This document shows, piece after piece, positions 10,210 to 21,443 of a DNA stretch of 64,000 nt. Under the pieces are notes generated by a model that saw nothing but the letters and a program-made list of their open reading frames with translations, did not search any database and was not told the DNA's origin. A program made the translations under genes and the position numbers. The stretch lies in contig WWBZ02000040.1 of assembly GCA_011503125.2 (NCBI GenBank), forward strand, positions 2,108,001 to 2,172,000. Direction: 5' to 3'. This DNA comes from Botryosphaeria dothidea (taxonomy: Eukaryota > Ascomycota > Dothideomycetes > Botryosphaeriales > Botryosphaeriaceae). Positions within the stretch are counted from its first letter, which is position 1. Every line of letters begins with the position of its first letter.

Positions 10210-10848
10210 GGCGAATTGGTATAAGATGAACACACCAGAAATTCGTGCAATCAGGCCACTAGCGCAAGGCTGACACCAAGCGTGGCGGAGATGCGCCGGT
10301 GTTTTTGGCGGGGCCAGTGAAATGGATGGCGCCCATGGCGCCTGCAGGGACATACCCCATCACGCAGGCAATTGGCTTGCTTCCTGCACTCCGTTGCCTT
10401 GACAGGCCGCACTACTTCTGCACGCTGATGATACAACTTTCGCGTTTATTGCACTCCGGCTCAGCCTCACCATTTCCCTGTCTCAGCTGCGGCTCAGCCT
10501 CCGCCGCTCTCCAAAATACATGTGCCCCCCGCCAAGCTTCACACCACGTCTTGAAACTCCTACATGTATGCAAGCACCTACGATAATACGGGATGGAATG
10601 GCCATGGGGCAGTCAAACTGGGAAGCGGCCGCAGTGTTTGGATGAAACAACCGGGTATATTCACCCAGCCAAACGCAGACACCTCGAACAGATCCATTCG
10701 CCATCAAATTATCGCGAGGATGTATTCTTCAACGAACTTCCAGGACCTTCGCAAGGCCTTGGCCGTGACGACACGAGTCTGCTGTACATTCAGTCTCTCG
10801 CGATATATGACTCAGCAGGAAGTGTTCCCTTGGAACATCACGATCTGA
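10210..10848. promoter_or_regulatory. Head-to-head promoter region of C2H2 NLR and SNF2 gene
   Basis: About 640 bp separates the two divergent start codons. An open frame on the plus strand (10593-10862) may be a 5' exon of the SNF2 gene, but its frame differs from the next exon and no convincing splice pair joins them. No clear promoter elements are visible beyond a CAAT/AT-poor leader. Confidence 0.4.
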
Positions 10849-13800
10849 ATGGATTTCCTTGATATGATGTTACCAGACGTCTTTTCTTTACCAGACTTCA
10901 GCTTTTTAAGGGAAGGCGAGGAGCAGAATGATGAATATTCGGATTGCCCTCATACGCCTGATCATGAGACGGCTAGTGAGATCTGCTTTGAAATGGTAAC
11001 TATGTTTTGTAGACTCTCTTACTAAACCAATGCTGATCGTGGCGCCCACAGATATGTCGAATACAAGTCCGAATGGCGACTGCCCAAAGTGAGCCTTGCC
11101 AGTCTCCGCAGATGACACTTTCAACTCCAGCTCTGGCGCTACAGCTCTCTTTCTCCGATACGCGCGCGAACATCATCTCAGAGTCTGGCGAAGAGATTGC
11201 TAGTCTGAACACGAAGGCTTTTCGCACTCTGTACGCTCTCCAAAGGTCTACATCTGTACGTTATGAGGTCTTCTTTCCCACCAGCCTGGGAGCTGTGACC
11301 AAGCCGTCAAGCGATGCCAGCTCTCGAATCGCAGAGGTTTCCATCAACGTCTATGGCCTGCAACCTGTCTCCGACACAGTTGCAACATCCCTCTCTGAGA
11401 GTGGGTATTTCCTACAAGACCCAGACCCGGACTGTGTTCCTGAAACAGCTATCCACAAGAATCCTCAGTATCTGGAATTTTCTGATATTGAAGATGAGGA
11501 AAGTCAAGCATACTCGCCCCAGGAATCCACCGAAGAGGAGGAAGACCACAGATTAGCCGAGAATGTCCTCGATCTCGATTACGATGTCATTCTTGATGGT
11601 TTTGCGCGGCATGATTATCTTGATCAAGCGACTGCGGATGGGAGAATCCGAACGAACCTACAAGAGTACTATCACTTTCAAGATGTTGTAATAATTCCTT
11701 CGCTAACAATATTTACAGGCACCAGATGAGAGGGCTTCACTTCATTGTAAAGAGTGAGACCGCTTTCTCTACGCCTTCTCGTCGCCTCTGGGAGCCTCAA
11801 CATGTCGAAGATGGTGAAACTGTGTAAGTTGTTTTATCTACACCATGTATCTGTCTAATTATACTCCACAGCCACCGAAATGTCATTACGGGATTAAGAA
11901 GTGATATAGCGAAGGATATCTTTGGAGGCATTCTTGCCGATGACACGGGACTTGGGAAATCACTCACTATGCTTTCCGCTATAGTTGGCTCTCTTCAATT
12001 TGCGATACCTTACGCCTGCACGAAGACGACATGGTCTCCGACCAATGAGAGAAGAGTCATCGCGGCGAAGTCTACCTTACTCGTTGTTCCCTCTGCATGT
12101 GAGAGCCACTAATCCCTTCCAAAAAAAAAAAAAACTATACGATGACGAAATTAACTTCACCATTCAGTGTTGATGGAAAATTGGAAGGACGAGATAGACA
12201 AGTTGAGGATTTCATATCTTTATAATTCCCATGCTCCTGCTAACTATGTCACGAGGCATCTGTTCCCTAACACTATACGCTACTTCAAATACCACGGCTA
12301 CAGCAGAAATGTTACGACTCCAACTTTGCTCGAACATGATGTCATTATTACTACGTATGGCACTATTTCAGCTGAATCGAAGAGGAAGGAGAGCAAGCTT
12401 CACAGAATCAACTGGTTCAGGATCGTTCTGGATGAAGGTAGTGTACGACCACGAACTGTTTGACCTCATTGCTGATGTCTTGAAGCTCATATGATACGGA
12501 ATGCTTCGACGAAACAGTTCCGCGCGGTTACTGCACTACGCTCCCAAATTCGATGGTGCTTGACCGACACTCCCATCCAGAATTCTTTGGAAGATCTTGG
12601 GTCACTTGTTACCTTCTTGGAACTACCCATCTTGGGACAAGCGCCACAGTTCCGGCGGTTCATTACCAACACAGCGCAACCGACCAAAAGCAATCGCAGG
12701 AGAGACTTTACAAACCTTCACATCCTACTCGAGTCAATCTGCTTACGGCGAAACAAGTCCGTCCTGTGCCTACCTCAAACGACCGAACACATGCACGAGC
12801 TCGACTTCACACCCGATGAAAGGGAAGGCTATAACCGACTTCTCGACGCGTGCGCAGAGTCCGTCAGGCTGGCGGTCAACGGGCACAAGATGGAGAAGAA
12901 GCGGCAAACCGTCCTCAAAGAGATTCTGCGTCCACGCCTGTTCTGCAACCACGGGAATCTGTTCGATACGACTGATCCCAATTTCTTGAGCAGGCCGGAC
13001 GTGGAGATGAGCTTGCTACAGCAGAGCGGCGAGGCTGTGTACTACTACTGCTCTTGTGACGTCCTCACTTTGAGGTCCTCTGGCGATTCCGGCTCCGGCC
13101 GGGTCACCCAATGCCGTCGGGTCGTCTGTGGGGATTGTGTCGCAAGGTACAAGGTCACAGGCCCTTCGGCACGGTGCCCGATTTGCCACGCTCTACATGA
13201 GCCTTCGTCGTTGGATGCGCCAAGAGATGACGACCACGGGAACGTCCCGTCGGATACTGTGTATCCATCCAAGCTACAAAAGCTATGTGAAGATATCTGC
13301 GCCCACAAGCACGAGGGGAAAAGGTGGGTTCACACTCAGTCTAGCACGTCGCTTCCGCTAAATTCCTTTTGCAGTATCGTGTTCTCATTCTGGAAGAAGT
13401 CGCTTGAGCTGGTCGGGCAGTTTATGGACAAGCACGGCGTGTTTTATCTCCGCCTCGACGGGTCACTGCCATTCAGCAAGAGAACGAACGTCCTCTCCGA
13501 GTTCCAAGTCTGCCAGGAGGGTACAGTGCTTCTGATGACGCTGGGAACAGGTGCCGTCGGGTACAGTTACCTCTTCCACTCTTCTGTTGCCAGGTACAAT
13601 AGCTGAACGACGACACATTAGATTGAACAATCTCTGTGTCGCCAATAGAGTCCACATCCTGGAGCCACAGTGGAATCCGTCGGTTGAGCATCAGGCTATT
13701 GGACGAGTTGTTAGGCTTGGACAGACGAAGCCTGTACAGGTCATACGCTATACCATGAGGAAAACAGTCGAAACGGTACGTGAAGACACCGGCACAATTC

Positions 13801-13962
13801 CCAAGCGCTCCTCCACGATATGACACTGAGCTAAGCAGAATGTCCACAATCGCCAACACAAGAAGATCCAACTCTCCAAAGGTGGATTTACTCAGATGCT
13901 GACCGTAAGACTCCTTCCATACTCGACACTTATACTGTTTCTCACAGTCGTCTAGGACATGA
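10849..13962 (+). CDS. SNF2-family ATPase with RING finger and helicase C domain
   Basis: Ten exons keep one frame of 873 codons: 10849-10995, 11052-11665, 11719-11823, 11872-12098, 12168-12437, 12486-13323, 13375-13560, 13622-13775, 13839-13904 and 13948-13962. Motif I is ILADDTGLGKSLTML, motif II is VLDEAH (split by an intron), motif III region is LTDTPIQNS. A RING-like zinc motif (CSCDV...CRRVVCGDCVARY...RCPIC) lies between the two helicase lobes, as in Rad5/HLTF relatives. The C lobe has MTLGTGAVG, LEPQWNP and QAIGRVVRLGQ. These proteins are nuclear ATPases that translocate on DNA and remodel chromatin or act as ubiquitin ligases. Several motif residues differ from consensus (DDTGLGKS for DEMGLGKT, LTDTP for LTGTP). 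A 14-A tract lies in intron 4. The start is uncertain; translation could begin upstream at 10593. Confidence 0.8.
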
Positions 13963-13979
13963 TTCGAGATCGCGATTGA

Positions 13980-14760
13980 GCTAAGGGTTTGGAGAAGAGA
14001 CGTCTGGCATTCATCATAAACAAACGGGCGGGTCCCCCTTCCGAGTGGGCGAAGCTCCCTGTGGACGGCGAACAGTCCGCTTTCTCTCGTCGACCTGGGA
14101 CGAACGAATTGGCGCTTGCTTTTATCCTATGACCTATGGACTCCACTACGTTACGCAGTAAGAGGCCGTCATCCTCTGGGTCTTACCGAAGAAAGAGGCT
14201 GGAGTACGGACATCATCTCATTCCTGATCGGCCAAGGCGTAAATTTGCAGGTATTGAGCAACGGTCTTTCGGAAACGTGGTCTCCGCTAAAGTTGGCGGG
14301 GTAGTACGGAGCCCCTCAGGAAATCCAGGACCTGTTGAAACCAAAAGAGGATATGAGTGGAGAAAACAAAGAGTGGGACGATGCGGAGCATGAGACGAGA
14401 AAAGGCGCGAATACTCTGGGGGGAACGGGCTACTGCGACTGCTGCTTTTTCGGGAGTATTCTTTGCCTTTCTAAGTCGACAGAAGACTGACAGTCACTTA
14501 CTGATCTAGGTACTCTGCGGGCTTTATTACGCATGCGAGGTGTGCGAAAATTTCCATTTCTGCTTCAAATGTTACAGTTCGGCCAATTTCCTACATCTTG
14601 GTCATAAAATGGATGAGAAGGGAATGAAGTTCGAGGTTTACAGCGATGAAGGACCAGAACATGACACGAGCGAAGAGGAAACTGACGAAGATGACGAAGA
14701 TGACGAAGATGACAGGGATGAAGCTATAGAGAGTGGGGAAAAGAAAGACGATATCAGTTG
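13980..14760 (+). pseudogene. Relic of an ankyrin/ZZ zinc-finger protein (NLR-type 3' end)
   Basis: Only the last part of a gene is left. Fragments read WAKLPVDGE...SAFSRRPGT, then in another frame DLWTPLRYAVRGRHPL and DIISFLIGQGVNL, which look like ankyrin-type repeats. A stop follows KLAG, and the same frame continues YGAPQEIQDLLKP. After a probable intron comes a ZZ-type zinc finger (CDCC...YACEVCENFHFCFKCY...H-x2-H region) and a very acidic tail encoded by GATGACGAA repeats (about 14684-14713). At least one frameshift near 14110 and one in-frame stop near 14300 break it, and no upstream head is present. It begins about 20 bp after the SNF2 stop. Confidence 0.55.
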
Positions 14761-16082
14761 AAACAGAAGTCGATTCTCACAGAATGAAGCCGCTGAGGCT
14801 TGTCTATTTACTCAAATTTCATCCAGGCGTACAAATAAGACAGCAAGAAGGTAAATTGATATCAATATGCCACCGAATGCATGCCACTGTGACTCGACGT
14901 ACATCCGTGATTGCGCTGGAGGGGTTTCGAACTGGTTCGCATATAAGTTGCGCCAAAGTCTCCATGCAAGCCAGAAGAGCGGCAATTTTACTTTGCTTGC
15001 CGAGCCTGCGGTTGGAAAGTTCAACATGCTCGTGTTCTCGTCTACCGTAGCTCCGGCCGTCTAAGCGAGATCAAATATATTAGGCCAAATGGGTAAAGAA
15101 AACTAGAGGACTGTTTCTGACTTGAATTTGGACAAGCAATATCACTGCTACCCCTCGTCAGCATCATATCATCGAGATCGCGTCAACGCTAAACGCAAAA
15201 TTGCATCACAACTCGATGTGATACCGATGCAGCCGAGAGCCACACTAGTTGATGTGTTGACGTCTTGAAGAAGACAAGCCGGCCCCTGCGCGTTCTCGAA
15301 CGCTATCTCGACGTCGTCGACAACACCAAAAAGCGCGACTGCAGAAAAATGGATAAGCTTCGAGATACACCTTCATGCCGCGCACCCGCCCGCCTTAGCG
15401 TCAGCCGCTAGCCGCCAATAGCGCATGCGTCAAGTGATCGGTGGAGATAAAGCCATCCACTCGGGACGTTTGCTCTGTCGGTGGGCGCCGGAACTTGCTA
15501 CGTCAGTGAGATGTGGAGCAGGGGATCTGCTCAGGGTCTTGACCACGTGCTGTCGCGGAGCTAAAGGGTTGTAGCTCGACGTTCTCCTTGGATGATGCCT
15601 CATTAAGGAGCATGGTTGAGGACGGTAGGAATATCGGAAGCGTAGAGGGACCAGGGCCGGCTTTAGTTTAGACCGCGCAGACTCGGATCAAGGCATGAAA
15701 AGCGCGCGGCGAGAGGTCCCTGGCTTCTGCATCCAAGGCCGACAACTATGTTAGCAAAACATGGGGATTGTCGGGCGGCGAGATATCTCCGTCTCAGCAC
15801 TGCCCGTACTTTTCGGCCTCATTGAAGACAGCGACAGGAGCCTTTTCTACAACAACCTACCTGACAAGGATCAGGAATCAACGAGCAGTATGGGTCTGTG
15901 GTTTAGTGGGTAAGTCATCGTACAGCAAGAATTCCCGTCTCAAACTCAAAACTAACAAGTCTCAGTATAATACTCCCTTAGCAATTTTCAACACTCATGT
16001 TGAGCACCATATGGGAGTGGTCCGGGGTTCGGTTAGTGTCTCCGTGTTCGAATCTTGTTAACATTAAACTAATATCAAAAAA

Positions 16083-16099
16083 GATTCCCCGCGGATCCA
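16083..16099 (+). repeat. tRNA-3'-end-like copy 1
   Basis: The 17-mer GATTCCCCGCGGATCCA matches 16322-16338 at 16 of 17 positions. A GGTTCAATTCC B-box-like sequence follows at 16109-16119. A TGGTTTAGTGG A-box-like motif lies upstream at 15899-15909. No full cloverleaf can be built around it. Confidence 0.35.
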
Positions 16100-16307
16100 A
16101 CAGAAACTGGTTCAATTCCGGTATTATGTAACTTCTTTCTACTTTTGCTGTCGGCACGTATAAAGTAACTATAGTATTAAGAAGCCGAGAGGCTTTGAGC
16201 AGGCGGCGATAAAGGGCTTTGTATAGGTAGGGACGAAAAGGGGGGAGGGGAGCAAATTTTGGGCATGGGAAGGAGGAGTAACGGGGCACGAACATGAAAA
16301 TCTGGCC

Positions 16308-16350
16308 GTGGTCCCGGGTTCGATTCCCGGCGGATCCAGCTATTCTACTC
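16308..16350 (+). pseudogene. Possible tRNA 3'-half remnant
   Basis: The sequence CCGGGTTCGATTCCCGG (16315-16331) forms a perfect T-arm with a canonical RNA polymerase III B box (16318-16328), followed by CGGATCCA, which would be the acceptor 3' strand plus discriminator, and then a TTCTTTTT terminator-like run at about 16354. The matching 5' acceptor strand GGATCCG and a D-arm are not found in the 100 bases before it, so this is half a tRNA at most. Confidence 0.4.
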
Positions 16351-18691
16351 CCTTCTTTTTGATAATTTGTGGTTCGGAAGTGATGTGGAGGTCAAGAGGG
16401 TCCGGAGGCCGTGTTGGCGGAGCGTGGTGGGAAAACGGGAACAAGCGAATGCCAACCGGGCCCGGTGATCGCCGGAAGCGTAAAGAGACATGCTCCAAGC
16501 GTAGAAGGCTTCTTCTTTTGTGAAACTTTAAGGGCAGAGATGATACGGTTGATTGAAGACCTTGAGGCTGCGGAATCGCTTGAGCAAGCAAGCGAGGATA
16601 CAACGGAAGCAAGATCAGGATCAGCGGCTCCAACTGTCCGACCCTGGCTTACAGCGGGCGGGCACTGCCGTTTTGAAAAGTCTGGACAAAAAACCGCGGT
16701 GACCATGCCAAATTTGAGCGCCGGAGAACGGCCGTGCGAACAGAAAAGTGGACTCGAAGGCGAGGATGGTTACGCGGAAACGTAAGAGTCGCCAACGGAC
16801 TAGCCGCGCAGACATGTGTTGCTGGATGAATGCGATGGCCCCTTGATGGATAGCTGGGCGGGGGTGCATGGCTCGGTGTCCGCGCGGTGCAAAGTGTCCG
16901 GGATTTCGGCATTTCGGGGTGCCGGGTCTTGGAGCAGCCACCGAGAGATCGAAGATGGGAAAGCCGACATTGGCACAGAGCGATCCCGGTCAGGTGAGCG
17001 AGCATCCGGGCCAGCCGCAGGAGGGGCTTGATATATGAGGGTGCGGAGGAATGTCGTCTGGAAAGGCGGTCTCCAACAAGGCGCGGCCGCATGTCGACGG
17101 CAGCGACCGGCAAGCCAGCGGGCGTGGGACCCATAACGAGAAAGTGTCGCGATAGGCAGATGGGTCTCACAGGAACTCTGCATGTCCACCGGGGCTTGGC
17201 GATCTCTTGATTGCGAGATGGCGGGCGACAGGCTCGATGTGTGGGCAACCGGGGGAGCGGTCGGTGTCGTGGCAGCCGACATCCGAAGACATCCAACGCG
17301 GAAACTCGGGCTGACCATCGCCCAGCTTCGGCTGTACCTTGGCTGTTGTTGTTCTGATACCGGCTCCGTCCACGGCACAGTATTGCTGATTCCACGTGCC
17401 GGTGTCGACTGGTGAGATCAGCAGCCGCGGAAGATAGCTCGCTGACTGCGTTCGCTGCGGGACGACGGTTTAAGCTTCATGGCTGCAGGGCGCATGGGTG
17501 GTCAGTTCGATCTTCGCAGCGGCACATCCAACATGGCATGGCCGACAACGGCGGGTCTGCATCGCGCACCTAGCACGACAGCGCGCCACATGACTCACAA
17601 ATGCTTACTGCTACCCCAGGATTTTGTCGGCGTTAGGACTTCACACGATGCGATCGGACCCAGCCTGAGGCGCGCTTTCGTGCGAGCTTCGGCCGCCGAG
17701 CCATTTGCGCGCAACAACGCTGCACGAAAAACGATAGCGTCTGCTTCTCTCCTCCGGTCAAGGCTCGCGAGGCAAGGCGGTGTTGCATCATCCAGTCAGT
17801 CCGACACCAACAAGCAAGCATCGTCGCTGCCTGGAGGTGCTTGCTGGCTTGCCGCTGCCCTGCGTCGGTGAGTTGGCCGCCTCCGCCGCCCGTTAGCGCC
17901 CACACGCCCAAGGGTGGCTGATTGTGCCAAGCTTTGTTCGGACGTTGGATTGCATACTGCGTAAGTCCGTGGCGCTCTCCCGCACAAGGTTTGGGCGGTG
18001 CCGATCCCTTGGCGGCGGGCTTCGGCGTGCCGCAAGCGCCTGCTGGTGTTGATGATTGCTGATGGGCTCCTGCTGATGGGCTGGCGTGGCTGCCAGGCAG
18101 CTATGTTTGGTAGCCGGTCCTTCGCTTGCGGCTGCTGGTCCAGGGCCATCTTCTGTATCACGCGACGGGTGCTAGAGCAGTGGCACGACTGTCAGGCGCT
18201 GATTTCTGCGGGCTCGGCGGGGTCTTTGTGCTCGAAGGGCTGAGGCCTGCCCGGCAGGGCTGGCGTCGGATACCTCGGAGGCTAGTGCGCCAGTGGCCGC
18301 CGCCCGCTTCACACGTCATGGTCGAGAAACTTCCCTCCCCGTACCTTGTCCGATCATTATTATTATGGCCATCCACAAAATGCGCTGACACATGCCCGAT
18401 GCCGATGATGCCGCCGCGACCGCCTCATCGCCTACTAGCTCTTAAGCGTCACTCCGCCCTCAATTTTTTCTAGTGCCCATCCGTGCTCTGCGTCTCTTTA
18501 AGGCTGCGCGCCCAAGACGTCACCCGTGACTTCACGGTCGCCGCTTCTCCAACCGCGCCTGTATTTATTTATTTATAATCCTCGAAGCGCAGGCAAAGAA
18601 TCGCGTCTCCCGCGCCGTAAATCCCTCCCAGCTTCGTACCCCTCCTTGTCTCACTCCAATTCCTCCCCCATCCTTCAGCGCTCCCCTCTGA

Positions 18692-20613
18692 ATGCAGACG
18701 CGAACACTTACCCTGGCCGCCGCGGTCGCGCTCCTCCAGGTGCTTCCGCTGGCCTTTGCACACGGCGACGACCACAGCGTGGACATGGCTGAGCACGGCA
18801 GCGTGGAGCACAAACCCATGACTGAAGCAGACGTGGCCGGGCAGGACGGTTGGCCTATGAGCTATTTCAGTTACTCGGAACATGTTGGGTTGCTCTGGAC
18901 TTACGTCGCCCTTACGGTGATTACTTGGACCGTCGTCGCTCCGCCAGGTGGGCAATTAGATTACAGATACCAATCGATTACCCAGGTCTAACTAACCATG
19001 CTACAGTTGTGATGCTCAGCGTCGCGCGCTCGCGCCTCACTGTGCCCGCCCAGTTCCTCTTCCTCGCTCTACAAGGTCTCACGCTATTCGTCGGTACTAT
19101 CTACAACGCAAAGACGCCCGATTTCTACCCGAACAACGCACACGACAAGTTGAGATGGCCTCTGTTCTTCATCACTGGCATCTGGACCTTTCTAGGCCTC
19201 GTCAATTTCTATGTCGACCGGACCAAAGCTTCGGGAGAGGCTAGTCAGCCTCTGTCGACTGCCGTCATGGCGCGCTACCAGCGTCTTCAGCAGGCCTCTT
19301 CTGATCACCCCAGATACTCGCACGACTCTGGTCAAGGCACCGAGCGGAACTCGTCTTCTCTCTTTGGGCATTCTCGCTCGCCGAGTGCCGAGTCAGACAA
19401 TATTGCGAACCCGTATCATGACGCCGATCTTGACGACGTGGAAGATTTCGAGGAGAAGCGGGACTTCTTACAGAACAGCCGTCTGGACCGCTTGATGTCT
19501 CGCTTCGTCCCGCGTTTCGCTGCGGGCCGCTCGCTTAAGGTCATGCGCTTCTTCTACATCCTGATCGAGAGGACCATCCTCCTTCTCGGATTTGTGCTCA
19601 TTCTTATGGGCACAGCTACCCTCGGAGGTATTTCTGTGAGTGTTTGCGGCTTTCTTGGGCTTGCATGAATCTAATAATTGCACAGCGCGGCAACCACGTT
19701 TTCAACATTCTGGCGCATTATGTCAAGGGCGCCATCTTCTTCTGGTACGGCCTGTTGACTCTCGGGCGGTGGATGGGCTGCTTTGCAGACTTGGGCTGGG
19801 CGTGGAATGTTAAGCCTAGTCAGGAGCTTGTTGGCCGCTGGAAGGCCCGCATTCCCAGCGCAGAGTTCACGGAGTCCTTCGTCATTTTCACGTACGGTGC
19901 CTCGAACGTCTTCTTAGAACATTTAGCTGCTTGGGGGGATGCATGGACTGCGCAGGATCTCGAGCATGTTTCCATCTCTGTCATGTTTTTTGGTGGTGGC
20001 GCTGTAAGTTTTGCACGCTCCAGAACCATGACGGGCAACATACTAACTGATAAATCAGCTCGGTATGCTTATCGAGTCTAAGAGAATCCGGGAATTCCTC
20101 AACGCACCCATCTTGAGCAACCGCGACTTCATTTCCCACTCCGCAGACGAGAAATGGGAGCAGCCGAAGACCTATCGCGTTTCCCTTAACCCAATGCCTG
20201 CTCTGGTCATCCTGCTTCTCGGTAGCATGATGGGCTCTCACCATCAAGCTTCTATGCTCTCCAGCATGATCCATAAGCAATGGGGCAATATGTTCGTCGG
20301 CTTCGCCATGGCCCGCTCTGTTACCTACATAATGCTTTACCTGGCACCCCCGACCTCCCTCCTTCCCGCTAGACCGCCTTCGGAGATTGTTTCCTCCTTC
20401 TGCCTTGTTGCGGGTGGCATCACTTTCATGGTCAGCAATAAGGACACTGTTGGTGCCATGGAATCTATGGATCTGGACGCGATGTTCACCTTCGTCCTCA
20501 CCGTTGGCTTGACTGCGCTGATCATGGCCTGGACCGTGGTCACCATTGCGCTGAAAGGCTGGGCCTTCCGCCGCGAGCACGGCAAGCATGGCGCCGGCGC
20601 TTCTCTGGCATGA
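18692..20613 (+). CDS. YTP1-like multi-spanning membrane protein
   Basis: Four exons (18692-18947, 19007-19635, 19686-20003, 20059-20613) give 585 residues. The protein starts with a signal peptide ending near FAHGDDH, then has about ten hydrophobic segments separated by a Ser/Asp-rich loop (about residues 185-245). The N-terminal half fits the DUF2427 domain and the C-terminal half (from YVKGAIFFWYG to the end) fits the Ytp1 domain, the usual order in this fungal family. Its biochemical role is not established; histidine-rich ends and the fold suggest an integral membrane protein of the secretory pathway or mitochondria-like membranes. The gene is intact and transcribed towards DAM1. Confidence 0.85.
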
Positions 20614-21443
20614 GCGGAACCCGCTCCACTCCTCTAATCCTGCGATTCATACGCGCGAATGATACCCCTTCACGAATTTTAGACGAGAAAACGAATCTTG
20701 ATGTCTGCTTGCCCAGCAGACTGATATCCCCGGTTTCTCGGATGGCTCTCGGACTAGCTAAGCTATCGCTCGGCCCCGAACAAAATGTTCGGCCCCGTAT
20801 GCTGGCTCGCGTAACCTACTTCGAGGAGTCGTCAGCCGATCTCTCGAGAGCATTGTTCTTTTTCCATTCATCACTCTCCTTTATACCAATGATCATCGGA
20901 TGACTTTTGATGCCCCCTTTGCGATACCACTTAGTACAGCGGAGCTTTTGCATTTGAGGGTGGCTCTTGGCGCTTCAGGGTCTTTTAGTCTTTTTGGGTG
21001 GTTTCGATTCGGAACGGGAGACGCCTACGGGCCGCTCCCTTAATACCTTTGTTTGCGTAGAGTGAAAGGAAAGTACGAGACTTTGATCCACCTTATCGAT
21101 GGAAGAAATGATCAAAACTCAAAATACAGACCATAATCTCATCTCATTGGGTATCCTTTTTGCTTGAATCCCACGTGCTTCGTTCCCTCGTCCCCTGCTC
21201 ATGCAAGATAGGCGCAACTATCCGTCGCAAGGCGTAGAACTAAATCTAGATATCATCGTCGGCCCGAATCCCTCGAACAGCCGTGGTGCGATGAGATCTA
21301 ACTACGTGGGAAAGATGGCGGTGGTGACCCTGGCAACAATCCATCCGGTGCGCTGGAACACCACGCTGCGGCCCGTCGTGATGACCAGCAGTTGCCTGTA
21401 GATCATCTGCATATCATTCTTGCTGCCGTCGCCTTCCGTCCGC
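20614..21443. other. Convergent intergenic region, YTP1-like/DAM1
   Basis: The 3' ends of the two genes face each other across 830 bp. There are only short frames and no recognisable RNA gene or repeat. Confidence 0.5.

Larger units (their letters stand above)
14761..18691. other. 3.9-kb stretch without a recognisable gene
   Basis: From 14.8 to 16.3 kb the DNA has only short frames and pieces resembling tRNA ends. From 16.4 to 18.4 kb it is GC-rich and carries long overlapping frames on both strands (for example minus 16649-17395 and plus 16411-16785), none with known domains, introns or a convincing composition. The last few hundred bases are the promoter and pyrimidine-rich leader of the YTP1-like gene. 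Confidence 0.45.

Noticed and set aside
12099..12167. Frame break with a poly-A tract in the SNF2 gene
   Set aside because: The A14 tract lies in a GT-AG intron; PSA joins LLMENWK in frame.
15899..16057. A complete tRNA between the A-box-like motif at 15899 and the B-box-like motif at 16047
   Set aside because: Spacing is far too long and no acceptor or anticodon stem pairs.
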